The position numbers were made by a program, and so were the translations under genes. The notes beneath the pieces were generated by a model. It saw nothing but the letters and a program-made list of their open reading frames with translations, did not search any database and was not told where the DNA came from. A stretch of 64,000 bases of DNA from Myoxocephalus aenaeus (Eukaryota > Chordata > Actinopteri > Perciformes > Cottidae), in NCBI GenBank assembly GCA_038501785.1, contig JBAMJR010000011.1, positions 5,304,501 through 5,368,500 on the forward strand, written 5' to 3'. Numbering within the stretch: the stretch's first letter is position 1; every line of letters starts with the position of its first letter. Below are positions 24,701 through 36,000 of this stretch, piece by piece.

Positions 24701-26041
24701 AAACTTTGACCAAACTGTTTGAACGTATACGGGGTCATTTGGTGTTATTACATATATGGCTTTAAGATGATAAGATGACTCGGACAAATTGAGGTTAAAA
24801 TCCAAACCTGCGTGACATCAATATGGCCGCACAGATACAAAGAAGGTTTGTATTGTGCAAATGTAGGTCGGCAGTAGAAGGGGGGGCATGGTAATGAATA
24901 ACTAGTGTCTTACACGCTTGCCAAAGTCTGCTCCAATTTGCCTTGCGCAACACTGAAATCAGACTGTCTGGTTTCCAGACCGGATGATAATGAACACAGC
25001 TCACCCTGATAATGCGGGCGGCCTCCAACATCACCCTCGCCCTCTCCATGCCGGACAGCTTGCGCCATTGTAGGTAGGCAGCGTGAGCGCTCTTTATGGC
25101 CTCGTCCACCTCCTCGGCCCCACAGGGAACCATCTGACACAGGACGCGGCCTGCAAAAACAAGATTAGCAGGTTTACAAGCTGGCTGAGCTCCAAGATAA
25201 AAGACATAAGGGGGAAAGAGCTGCATAGAAGTCTCATTAATTCCTACATGCATCCAAGTGGTGCAACCAATCATATGGCTTTAATAATGTTTTATAAGCT
25301 TCTTAGAGTGTGAACATGTCACAACATCTCCGTAGTGGTTAAACATGATGCATAATTCGGTCAACAATCTTTGGTCTCAGAGTGTATTTGTTCCTAGGTA
25401 ACGTTAAATCAGTTTAACTGAGTGCAAGGTTAAGATTTATAACGTTTTACTTTTGACCAAATTGTTTGCAATTGTGTGTGTGCAAACAAATTGGACCAGC
25501 AGTTTACTTGATGATGTCACCACCTCTGCTTTTGTTGCTAATGAGTTTACTCCCATTCTTCACTAGAACGTATTTTTATAATCAAACCAAATATGAAAAG
25601 CCTGCTTTTTTCGTTTTCATTTTAAATAAAATGTGTGTGTGTGCGCGTGTGTGTGCACGCAGTCTGGACTCCGAAGTTCAAACTCCAAAGTACACAAGTC
25701 CGTAGATGGTATTGAGAAAGGGCCATAGGCTTCTACACAAGTTACTCCACCCCACCACAGAAGAAGAATAGAGAGGGTTTCCGTGCATGACCTCATAATG
25801 AACCTGTCAACCTTTAAACTGGGCGTTAACATGTACATCACAAATGCCATTATCAGGAGGCAACGTATGGAGCATCACATAACGGACGGCAGACTTTACC
25901 GGTCGCAGGTTCGAACACGGGCTCCGCGTGTTTCTCCTGCCTGGACTTCACTCGCTTCCCACCCCAGAAGTTCAGCGGGTCTGAGATCAGCACGGTGCCC
26001 GTCGCGGCTGCGGGCATGGCGTCGAGGATTGACTGGGCCAT
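21785..26041 (-). CDS. aldh9a1: 4-trimethylaminobutyraldehyde dehydrogenase, copy 1 (11 exons)
   Basis: ALDH9A1 oxidises 4-trimethylaminobutyraldehyde with NAD+ to gamma-butyrobetaine, the last intermediate before carnitine, and also acts on gamma-aminobutyraldehyde. Minus-strand exons: 25900-26041, 25005-25150, 24521-24650, 24259-24393, 23925-24121, 23221-23361, 22940-23128, 22677-22764, 22445-22586, 22035-22147, 21785-21879. All junctions are GT-AG and the phases close to 505 residues, near the family length. Catalytic residues are Asn168 (GAWNYPFQ), Glu265 (VTLELGGKSP) and Cys299 (GEVCCNGTRV); EEIFGPV and INNYNISPVE are also present. Unlike the other copies it keeps Pro197 in KPSPMTPVTAV, as in human. 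A 20-base poly-C lies just upstream of the exon 9 acceptor (minus strand). No frame break was seen. Confidence 0.96.
22594..22613. repeat. Poly-G/poly-C tract (20), exon 9 acceptor of copy 1
   Basis: Poly-C on the gene strand, starting 7 bases from the exon 9 boundary at 22586. It takes the place of the polypyrimidine tract of the 3' splice site (minus-strand order: C-run, GGTGCAG, exon). Confidence 0.95.
23679..23830. repeat. Dispersed fish repeat in aldh9a1 intron 5
   Basis: AGAATCAGAATCAGCTTTAT followed by TGGCCATGTGTGTTTACACA and GGAATTTGACTCCGG is a motif string seen often in teleost genomes. The same copy is present at matching positions in the other three genes (about 34917, 43723 and 53759), so it predates the amplification. 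I do not know its class with certainty. Confidence 0.6.
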
Positions 26042-26219
26042 TGTCAGAGGGAGAGGACCTGCAAGGACACGGGGGAGATGCAGCCGAGTGGCCGTGTGAC
26101 GACGCGGGCTGACACTTTAGGACTAGGCAACCAACTACACGGTAGCTAACGGTTTGCACTGCCTTGAGCTGAGCTAGCACAAAGTTAGGACCCTCCCTCG
26201 GCTTAAACTGGCGCAAGGA

Positions 26220-27632
26220 CAGTGGTGTATAAAGTACCCAAAAGCCGTACTTGAGTAAAAGTAAAGATACCTTACTGGAAAATTACTCCAGTAAAAGTAA
26301 AAGTCACCTATTAAAATACTACTTGAGTAAAAGTCTTAAAGTATCTGATATTTTCTGTACTTAAGTATCAAAAGTATTTTTCTGATATAAAATGTACTTA
26401 AGTATTGAAAGTAAAAGTACAAGTACATGCTTTTAATAAAAAAGCAAAGGGTCAGAATTTTGAGAATTATGAAGTTTATTCTTTTAAGTGCTGTGGTCAC
26501 CGTGACCAAGGACAAGGAGTTGTGTTGATACAATAACTGGGTTGGCTGGGATCTCGATTTATATTATCAGATCCATCCATATATATTATGTTCAACATAA
26601 TATATTGTACCTAAGTATACTTTTGCATCTGCTATGAACTTATCATCATAATTCTCCAAAAAGCAATATGACACTATGAAGGACTTGTAACAGTGTGGTT
26701 ATAAGTATGCTCATTCCGCCCGCTGTGGGTCTCTTGGTACCGGTCTGTGGGTCTCTTGGTACCGGTCTGTGGGTCTCTTGGTACCGGTCTGTGGGTCTCT
26801 TGGTACCGGGCCACAGAAAGAATGAATGAAACATTTCAATTAAATAAAAAAAAATCAAGGCCGGAAAGATGTTTTATTGTGAAAAATGACCGCATACATC
26901 CGTCTGTGGTAACCTCAGACGGAATCTCTTGACACATGTCAAGATGTTACGTTACTCTAAAAATGAAACGTAAGTCTGTTACAACTCTGTCGGTGATCTG
27001 GAAACCAAGGCAGAGTATCCTGAGATCGCCAAAAAAGCATGAAAACCTGCTTCCATTCCAACATCCTGTCTTTGTGCAGCGGATTATAAATTAAGCAGTA
27101 GACTGGACTAAAGGTTTAGTTAGCAGTAGAGTCAGTAGACTGGACTAAAGGTTTAGTTAGGAGTAGAGTCAGTAGACTGGACTAAAGGTTTAGTTAGGAG
27201 TAGACTGGACATAACGAATACACGTTGGGTGTCGTTGTCTCCCGTCTTTCCGAGGTCGGACCCGGTCTGTGAAAATATTGTCTTCACGTAACCGGTCCGT
27301 GACGCATAAAGGTTTGGGAGCGCTGGACTAGAGGATGTAGAGGGAAAATGCAAAACATTGTGATTCGCAAAACCTGCTTGGTGGAGTCTGTGTTCCACCA
27401 CAGTCCCCGATGGTTTTTTTTCTTTTTCTAAAGATAGATTTGATTTTGTAGCGAGTAACGAAGGTTTCAGGAGAAATGTATCGGAGTAAAAGTATCATTT
27501 TTCTTTGCAAAATGTAGTGAAGTAAAAGTAAAAGTAAACAGAAATATAAATAGTAAAGTAGAGTACAGATATCCCCAAAAACTACTTAAGTACAGTAACG
27601 AAGTATTTCTACTTCGTTACTATACACCACTG
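26220..27632. mobile_element. hAT-A non-autonomous element, unit 1
   Basis: Termini are CAGTGGTGTATAAAGTAC on the left and CAGTGGTGTATAGTAACG read inward from the right. The flanking 8-bp target duplication is CGCAAGGA (26212-26219 and 27633-27640). The 1,413-bp interior holds AGTAAAAGTA-rich ends, a 22-bp VNTR (26723-26810, four units of CTGTGGGTCTCTTGGTACCG plus GT) and a roughly 37-bp VNTR around 27096-27200 (three units with ACTGGACTAAAGGTTTAG). No transposase frame is present. It lies just upstream of aldh9a1 exon 1. Confidence 0.95.
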
Positions 27633-27723
27633 CGCAAGGAAATAGTGGCACGAGAGAGCGCGCACACACATGAAGTGTAATACAGACAGTTTGCGCATGC
27701 AGAAACATTGACGCAACCTCACC

Positions 27724-27785
27724 TGCTGGGCTTCTCCAGATAGACTGGATCCTCCTGACGGAGATTTCAGATTTCAAGTTGATAT
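27724..27785 (-). other. Candidate 5' exon of aldh9a1 (also at matching positions in units 2-4)
   Basis: On the minus strand, GGAGAAGCCCAGCAG is followed by GTGAGG, a good donor. Just upstream of the annotated ATG, TTGCAG/GTCCTCTCC is a good acceptor. Splicing would remove hAT-A (units 1-3) as part of an intron and give an in-frame leader before MAQSILD, but no upstream ATG was found, so the exon would be untranslated. It is preserved in all units. In unit 4 the intron would be only about 250 bases. Confidence 0.35.
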
Positions 27786-27793
27786 ATTGTCGC

Positions 27794-28659
27794 CAGTGTT
27801 GCCAACTCCTCCTCAGCAAGAGAAATCGCTATTGGCTGTCCTAAAAGTCGCTAGAAGTCGCTAAATGACGTCATTGCCTGATTTGCATAATTGTAATAGA
27901 AGCCGTAGGAGACTGGAATATAGTGATATAGCAATTGTTTTACTCATTAATGGCAGCTTGCTTTGGGTGGAACTGTTATAAGGCTGCTTTGCATTTTGAG
28001 TATGTTTTTTATTTGTCATGTGTTTATTTCTATCACAAAGTTTGACAGAAAGCTGCTTCACAATACAGGCAGTATGGCCGTGTATCATCTCCAATAAATG
28101 CTTCAGCCAGCCTTTGAATTCAGGGTTTGATTCCCACTCAATTGTATGTGGTATTTTTGAGCGTACAGTTAGACTGACACATGATGACTAGATGTTTAGC
28201 CGATGTCACAGAGAGGCGCACACAGTGGACGAGGTGACTTGAGGTGATTTATTTTAGTGTGACTGAAGAAACATTTACCTCCCGCTCTGTAAGCCAGGGC
28301 GGGATCAGGGGCGGCTTTGCGCATGTGCGATTTAAGTTTAGTCTGGACGCGGAGACGTGTGGGTCTCTCTCCTCTCTGCTGCGCGACTCGCTCGGCTCCC
28401 GTGAGGCCGCCTGTGAGAGCTTTGGGACGGCGGAGGGGGGCGGGGCTCACGGCAGCACCCGCTGCTCGTCGAGGACAGTAACTGCAGAACGATACGTGCG
28501 GTTCTTCACGTCAGTCTCCAAGACACCAGAAAGTCTCCAATAACACCAAAACAAGTCTCTAGATTTGTCGCTAGTCGCTTTTGACAAAAAAAAAAAGTCT
28601 CCAAGAGGGTTTTGAAAGTCGCCAGATATAGCGAGAAAGTCTCCAAGTTGGCAACACTG
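27794..28659. mobile_element. hAT-B non-autonomous element, unit 1 (complete copy)
   Basis: It starts CAGTGTTGCCAAC and ends GTTGGCAACACTG, perfect 13-base termini, and is flanked by the 8-bp duplication ATTGTCGC (27786-27793 and 28660-28667). The 866-bp interior has a GC-rich part near 28270-28520 but no recognisable transposase. Right-hand portions are repeated in the nested units at 29199 and 30428. Confidence 0.93.
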
Positions 28660-28740
28660 ATTGTCGCGCCCCCATATTCTGACAGGACACGCCCCCTTCA
28701 TGGTGGGGAGTCTCATTTTTGTCGTTGGTTTCCTTCTTAA

Positions 28741-29026
28741 CCCTTGTATGGTGTTCGGGTCTGTGGGACCCGTTTTCATTTTTCATCAAAACAAAAATAA
28801 TATGATTCATTATTTTTTCAAACTCAGACTTATTGGCCTTGGCTCATTTTCTGCGAAGAACATATATCAGACAAAATTCATCGACCGCACACCGTAACCC
28901 CCCCCCCCCTACACATTTATATTACATACAGGGTGTTCGGGTCCACTGGACCCGGGCTAATAACAGTGTGGAAATTGTAGGTCCTGTGTACCTTCAGTCT
29001 GTCCTCCTCATGTCTGGGCCTGCTGT

Positions 29027-29116
<90 letters not shown>

Positions 29117-29190
29117 CTGCTGTAAATCTGTGTGTGTGTGTGCGTGTGTGTGCGCGCGCGCCGTTCCCACACAAGTTTGCAATATTGATG
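28741..29190. mobile_element. piggyBac-type element, left part only (unit 1, first nested copy)
   Basis: After TTAA (28737-28740) comes CCCTTGTATGGTGTTCGGG, a subterminal palindrome GGGTCTGTGGGACCC, a second palindrome GGGTCCACTGGACCC near 28939 and a long (TG)n tract (29030-29115). It is cut off at the nested-repeat junction. Confidence 0.85.
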
Positions 29191-30008
29191 CAATTGATGC
29201 AATTGTTTTACTCATTAATGGCAGCTTGCTTTGGGTGGAACTGTTATAAGGCTGCTTTGCATTTTGAGTATGTTTTTTATTTGTCATGTGTTTATTTCTA
29301 TCACAAAGTTTGACAGAAAGCTGCTTCACAATACAGGCAGTATGGCCGTGTATCATCTCCAATAAATGCTTCAGCCAGCCTTTGAATTCAGGGTTTGATT
29401 CCCACTCAATTGTATGTGGTATTTTTGAGCATACAGTTAGACTGACACATGATGACTAGATGTTTAGCCGATGTCACAGAGAGGCGCACACAGTGGACGA
29501 GGTGACTTGAGGTGATTTATTTTAGTGTGACTGAAGAATCATTTACCTCCCGCTCTGTAAGCCAGGGCGGGATCAGGGGCGGCTTTGCGCATGTGCGATT
29601 TAAGTTTAGTCTGGACGCGGAGACGTGTGGGTCTCTCTCCTCTCTGCTGCGCGACTCGCTCGGCTCCCGTGAGGCCGCCTGTGAGAGCTTTGGGACGGCG
29701 GAGGGGGGCGGGGCTCACGGCAGCACCCGCTGCTCGTCGAGGACAGTAACTGCAGAACGATACGTGCGGTTCTTCACGTCAGTCTCCAAGACACCAGAAA
29801 GTCTCCAATAACACCAAAACAAGTCTCTAGATTTGTCGCTAGTCGCTTTTGACAAAAAAAAAAAGTCTCCAAGAGGGTTTTGAAAGTCGCCAGATATAGC
29901 GAGAAAGTCTCCAAGTTGGCAACACTGATTGTCGCGCCCCCATATTCTGACAGGACACGCCCCCTTCATGGTGGGGAGTCTCATTTTTGTCGTTGGTTTC
30001 CTTCTTAA

Positions 30009-30291
30009 CCCTTGTATGGTGTTCGGGTCTGTGGGACCCGTTTTCATTTTTCATCAAAACAAAAATAATATGATTCATTATTTTTTCAAACTCAGACTTA
30101 TTGGCCTTGGCTCATTTTCTGCGAAGAGCATATATCAGACAAAATTCATCGACCGCACACCGTAACCCCCCCCCTACACATTTATATTACATACAGGGTG
30201 TTCGGGTCCACTGGACCCGGGCTAATAACAGTGTGGAAATTGTAGGTCCTGTGTACCTTCAGTCTGTCCTCCTCATGTCTGGGCCTGCTGT

Positions 30292-30345
<54 letters not shown>

Positions 30346-30420
30346 CTGCTGTAAATCTGTGTGTGTGTGTGCGTGTGTGTGCGCGCGCGCCGTTCCCACA
30401 CAAGTTTGCAATATTGATGC
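30009..30420. mobile_element. piggyBac-type element, left part only (unit 1, second nested copy)
   Basis: As the first nested copy but with a much shorter (TG)n tract (about 30294-30344). Confidence 0.85.
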
Positions 30421-31237
30421 AATTGATGCAATTGTTTTACTCATTAATGGCAGCTTGCTTTGGGTGGAACTGTTATAAGGCTGCTTTGCATTTTGAGTAT
30501 GTTTTTTATTTGTCATGTGTTTATTTCTATCACAAAGTTTGACAGAAAGCTGCTTCACAATACAGGCAGTATGGCCGTGTATCATCTCCAATAAATGCTT
30601 CAGCCAGCCTTTGAATTCAGGGTTTGATTCCCACTCAATTGTATGTGGTATTTTTGAGCATACAGTTAGACTGACACATGATGACTAGATGTTTAGCCGA
30701 TGTCACAGAGAGGCGCACACAGTGGACGAGGTGACTTGAGGTGATTTATTTTAGTGTGACTGAAGAAACATTTACCTCCCGCTCTGTAAGCCAGGGCGGG
30801 ATCAGGGGCGGCTTTGCGCATGTGCGATTTAAGTTTAGTCTGGACGCGGAGACGTGTGGGTCTCTCTCCTCTCTGCTGCGCGACTCGCTCGGCTCCCGTG
30901 AGGCCGCCTGTGAGAGCTTTGGGACGGCGGAGGGGGGCGGGGCTCACGGCAGCACCCGCTGCTCGTCGAGGACAGTAACTGCAGAACGATACGTGCGGTT
31001 CTTCACGTCAGTCTCCAAGACACCAGAAAGTCTCCAATAACACCAAAACAAGTCTCTAGATTTGTCGCTAGTCGCTTTTGACAAAAAAAAAAAGTCTCCA
31101 AGAGGGTTTTGAAAGTCGCCAGATATAGCGAGAAAGTCTCCAAGTTGGCAACACTGATTGTCGCGCCCCCATATTCTGACAGGACACGCCCCCTTCATGG
31201 TGGGGAGTCTCATTTTTGTCGTTGGTTTCCTTCTTAA

Positions 31238-31521
31238 CCCTTGTATGGTGTTCGGGTCTGTGGGACCCGTTTTCATTTTTCATCAAAACAAAAATAATAT
31301 GATTCATTATTTTTTCAAACTCAGACTTATTGGCCTTGGCTCATTTTCTGCGAAGAGCATATATCAGACAAAATTCATCGACCGCACACCGTAACCCCCC
31401 CCCCTACACATTTATATTACATACAGGGTGTTCGGGTCCACTGGACCCGGGCTAATAACAGTGTGGAAATTGTAGGTCCTGTGTACCTTCAGTCTGTCCT
31501 CCTCATGTCTGGGCCTGCTGT

Positions 31522-31599
<78 letters not shown>

Positions 31600-32317
31600 C
31601 TGCTGTAAATCTGTGTGTGTGTGTGCGCGCGCGCCGTTCCCACACAAGTTTGCAATATTGATGCAAAATTCAAACACCTGCACCTGCCTGCTCTCACATT
31701 CCCCCCTCTGTCTCACGGGAACCAATCCTTATTTTCTAACCCAACTGAAAGTTTGGGGTGCGACACTATACATATAGTGTTGCCAGTGTGGTTCCTTATC
31801 ACAACTGATCAAGATGGCCAAAAGATTCTCTGCTGAGAGGGCCTTGGAATTGATTTTTGAAGAGAGAGAAGATGGTGATGAGGTAGATGAAGAAGTGTCA
31901 GAATATGAAGATCATATTTCTGAAAATTCAGAGTCTGAATGAGATTGAGCATCAGCCAAAAAGAAGACGAGCCACAGGACCAGCCCATCAGCAGCCAGCC
32001 ACAGCCCTATGTTGTGCTATGTAAAATTACCTCATTACTAATGAAATTCAAATAAATAAAAGTCAATAGTTATGAACAACCTTGCTTCATTTGTAAATTT
32101 GTTGAATTTTGTCCACTCATCTTGATTATAATCGATTTTATCAACAAAAAACAAAAAAACGAGTAGCACTTTAATTCTTAAATGTGTTATAACAAAGTTA
32201 AAGGGCAAATATTAACCATATTTGCTGTTTATATTGCTTCTAATTGGGATGAAGAAAACATCTGTTGAGTATTTTAACATAAAATTGTTTGATTGTGTTG
32301 AATAAAAAACCCCAAAA
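31238..32317. mobile_element. piggyBac-type element, unit 1, right end cut by the array junction
   Basis: It contains the left terminus, both palindromes, (TG)n and the short frame at 31814-31942. It lacks the last roughly 50 bases with the right terminus, because unit 2 begins there. Confidence 0.9.
31814..31942 (+). pseudogene. N-terminal remnant of a PGBD/piggyBac transposase, unit 1
   Basis: ATG with 42 codons, starting MAKRFSAERALELIF and continuing as a Glu/Asp-rich acidic stretch ending ENSESE before TGA. The start and acidic N-terminus resemble fish PGBD4-like transposases (inference from memory). The rest of the gene is absent. Confidence 0.6.
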
Positions 32318-33025
32318 TGATCTGATAAAGCTACAGCTTCTCTGAGTTCTCTTTCAGCTCCCACAGTTACGTTGTTTGATCTCATCGTAGAAACTTGTCC
32401 TCGTCACCACCACCAGGCAGACGAGCGTGATGACGATGACGCCACTTGATAACTTCTTTAAGACAGGAAAAGGCTTCAAACTCCCATATATATGATATTT
32501 ACTCACGTATATTATGTTGTAGAGCCAAATGTTAAACTCTCCAAAGCTTCTGAACTGGAAGTGCCATAATGATAACTCATTTCCGGGTTTTGAGACTCAA
32601 CTGCAGCGCTCCATTGTACTGAAATGTTCACATCAGCAATTGGATATTTGTTAAAATGTGAATGATGATATACATTGTGAATACTAATGTGTTGGTCAGA
32701 TGTCACTCAAGAAGTGGCACCAATTCATCTTTTATTCTGAAGCAACAAAACAGCCAGGCATAGACTTTGTATCTAAAACATTTTATTTTGATCAAAAAGG
32801 CGTTAGTTGTTCAATAGTGTCCCAGTTAAGCATGGAGTATACAAATTTGCACAGAGACGGATTAACCCTGATTCACAGTTCCCTAAACATGGAATTTCTC
32901 ATTTGTGAGGCACACAGTTAGTTTGACGTCAAGGTTTGTGTTAATTTACTTGACATGACAGAAGGCAACAGTGAAGCGTTTAATCCACATTTATGGCACA
33001 GCCGTGTTAACTTGGTGAGGGGAGT

Positions 33026-36000
33026 TCAGAAGAGGCTGTCGACGTCGCCCATTTCCACAACCACTGTCTTCAGCTGGGAGTAGTACTCGATGGTCACCTG
33101 GCCGTTCTCTCTGCCAAAACCTGGTGCAGCACAGTAGATATCCGTTTTAGTGATTCACCCTCCTTTCATTCAGTAAAGATAATGCAGGTCACTCGCTGCA
33201 ATTCAATGTTATACTATGAATGCATTTCTTTAATAATTCGGAACATTTTAATCTAATTTTTTTTAAACACCCCACCTGACATCTTGTATCCTCCAAATGG
33301 CACTTCCACAGGACTGATGTTGTAGTTGTTGATGAAGCAGGTCCCTGCCTCCAGGTTCTCAGCCACGCGATGGGCTCGGGAAATGTCCCTGCATTCAGAG
33401 GAAAGGAACAAGATTCAATTTGTAAGCATAAAAAGAAAAAGGTCTGTACGCAACTTGACCACACAGTTGAAATGCTGCGTTGTCTGCCCTCCAACCTCAC
33501 AGACTACTGTTGCGCAACAAATTCCACTTTGTAATTGCAACACTCTTATTTACTGCTCTGTGGAAACCCTGGACAGCAGCCAATGGGACGCAATATCAGC
33601 ATTACCTCTGATAGCAAACTGTCAGCGTTGTTAATCAGTAGTTACGACAATCTTCAAAGTAACTGCACGCGTGTACTCTGCTGACCTGGTGAAGACGCCA
33701 GAGGCCAAACCAAACGTGGTGTTGTTGGCTCTTCCGATCACTTCTTCCTCCGTGTCGAAAGGCAGCACCGACATGACCGGGCCAAAAATCTCCTCCTTTA
33801 CACAGGTCATGTCATCCCTGCAGTTGTCTGCACCGGGGGGGGGGGGGGGACTTGGTGTAACACACCAGGACAAGAAAAAAACATCACTATGCGATGGTGT
33901 GTCGTCACTTACCAAGCACACAAGGAGCCATGAAGTAGCCCCCTTTCAATTTGGGGTCACTGGGGACAATAGGCTCTCCCCCACAAAGCACTTTGGCTCC
34001 CTTGAAAAGATAGACATATTAGTCAAAAAAGAAGTATGGGAACTGAGAAGAATATGATTAAACTTCACACAACTGCTCTGAGGTCTGTATGAAAGCACTG
34101 GCGGTGCCATTACAGCGGATTCACTCTCAGATAAACGCCTCTCAGCAGTTGCTCAATTGTTCCACAGGGATTAACCTCTTTCTTGGCCTGGCTGACAAAT
34201 CCCAGTACTTTCTCCAGGTGCGGCTTGCTGATCAGCGCGCCCATCCGGGTGCCGTCTAACATGGGGTCACCCACAGGGATGGCCTTGGTCCTTTTCACAA
34301 CTTCCTCAAGGAACTGGGGCATGATCTCTCTTTGCACGTACACTCTGGTGCCGTTGCAGCAAACCTATATAAACACACACACACAGAAGTAAAGAATGCA
34401 TTAGATCAGATTGAGCAACGACACCGTACAACACAGAAATGACCCAACTGCCTCACCTCCCCCTGTGTCAGGAAGTTTGCCATAAGCGCTCCCTTCACCG
34501 CGTTCTCCAGCTCACAGTCTTTGAAGATCAGGAGGGGAGATTTCCCTCCGAGCTCCAGAGTCACCTGCTTTACCCCCTTTGCAGACATTTCCATGACCTG
34601 AGGGCAAGGAGAACACCCCGGGCATTAACAACAGGGACCATTGAAGCCTCGTGGAGCACTTAAAGAGTTATGCAAAAGCACAAATACTTTTACATTGCTT
34701 CAATATTTCCCCAATACTGCTATTTGGCAATATTTCCCAGGATTCCAGTGTTCGACATTAATTTCACCGCAGTAAAAAAGAAGTTTATGTGATGAATGTC
34801 TCATATCTACTTCAATTGTGATTAAAGTCGTATTATTGTTATGTTGTAATGCAGTGCAGACCTTTCAGAATCAAGCTAAACTCTTAAGATTCTCTCTCTG
34901 GCAACAATACATGCAGTCAGAATCAGAATCAGCTTTATTGGCCATGTGTGTTTACACACACACACATGGAATTTGACTCCGGTTTCACGTAGCTCTTTGT
35001 ACATATATACATACATATTATATACAACAAACAAGATAAATATAAAAAAGACAATTAAAGACAACAGTAGTCAGAGTGTATGAGCAGTGTGATCACACAA
35101 CGATCACGTCTTTCCAAGTTGGGTTTAATCATGCAAAAAGCTCACTGGTTCGGTCTCTGCACCTTTTTGCCCGTGGGCACACTGCCGGTGAAAGATACTT
35201 TGGCGACCGTCGGGTGATGGCAGAGCAAGGTGCCGGTGTCTGCCCCGCCTTGCACCACGTTGAAGAGCCCATCGGGCACCCCCGCCTCTTTGTAAATCTC
35301 AGCCAGAATGACGGCCGTCACACAGGTCATCGGAGAGGGCTTGAATACCATGGCGTTACCTAAACACAATCGCATTTTAACACTGCAGGTCAAAGTTCTA
35401 GGGGACACGTTATCGTTGGAAAAAAACAGTCAGAAATAATGACTTCAAATCTTATTAAAAAAAGAAAAGTGGTAAGACACACGGTCAGACACTCACCACA
35501 TGCCAGAGCAGGAGCGGACTTCCATGATGCGATCTGGAAGGGGTAGTTCCATGCACCGATTCCCACGCACACGCCAAGGGGCTCCCTCCTGGTGTAAGCA
35601 AACGATCCGTCAGGAAGCTGGATGTGCTGGCCTTTGAGGAGCAAAAAACAACTTACATTTTATTTTATTTTTTTAAACTTCTTTTTTAACTTTTGGAAAA
35701 AAGAAGAAAGAAACAGCACACTTTGTTTTTATTTGACAAAAAGTGTTTGTGCACCCACCTGCAAGTGTACCAGCCAGGCCAGCATAGTACTCAATGCACT
35801 GCCAGGCAACATCAATATCCACCAGCGCTTCAGTGATGGACTTGCCATTGTTGATCACTTCCAGCTTTGCGATTTTCTCCCTTCTTTCCTATTTGCATTG
35901 GAATAACAGAAAGAAGAAGAAGAAAAAGCTGTAAATGCAAACTTTGACCAAACTGTTTGAACGTATACGGGGTCATTTGGTGTTATTACATATATGGCTT

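Larger units (their letters stand above)
27931..30427. repeat. Nested 1.25-kb tandem repeat in unit 1 (two full periods plus a third at 30428)
   Basis: Each period starts GCAATTGTTTTACTC inside hAT-B and ends in the left part of the piggyBac element at ATTGATGCAATTGAT. Periods are 27931-29198 (1,268 bp) and 29199-30427 (1,229 bp); the third runs into the rest of the piggyBac element. The difference in length comes mainly from the (TG)n tract. Confidence 0.95.
20467..32317. repeat. Segmental tandem unit 1 (aldh9a1 copy 1), 11.85 kb
   Basis: It starts TGATCTGATAAAGCTACAGC and ends inside a piggyBac element at CCCAAAA, where unit 2 begins with the same start. Left to right it holds the 3' flank, an L2 insertion, aldh9a1 (-), hAT-A, a candidate 5' exon, hAT-B, and three copies of the nested hAT-B/piggyBac sub-repeat. 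It is the only unit with the L2 insertion. Confidence 0.95.

Noticed and set aside
26723..26810. Regular 22-bp repeats that could look like a CRISPR array
   Set aside because: Units are directly adjacent with no unique spacers, in a vertebrate genome inside a hAT element. It is a minisatellite.
28196..28779. Repeated 84-, 99- and 110-codon frames in the GC-rich part of hAT-B
   Set aside because: They overlap on both strands, lack family motifs and persist only because the DNA is recently duplicated.
28994..29362. Open frames encoding HTHTHT or VCVCVC stretches here and in the other units
   Set aside because: They are translations of (TG)n/(CA)n inside transposon copies and have no domain or conserved start.
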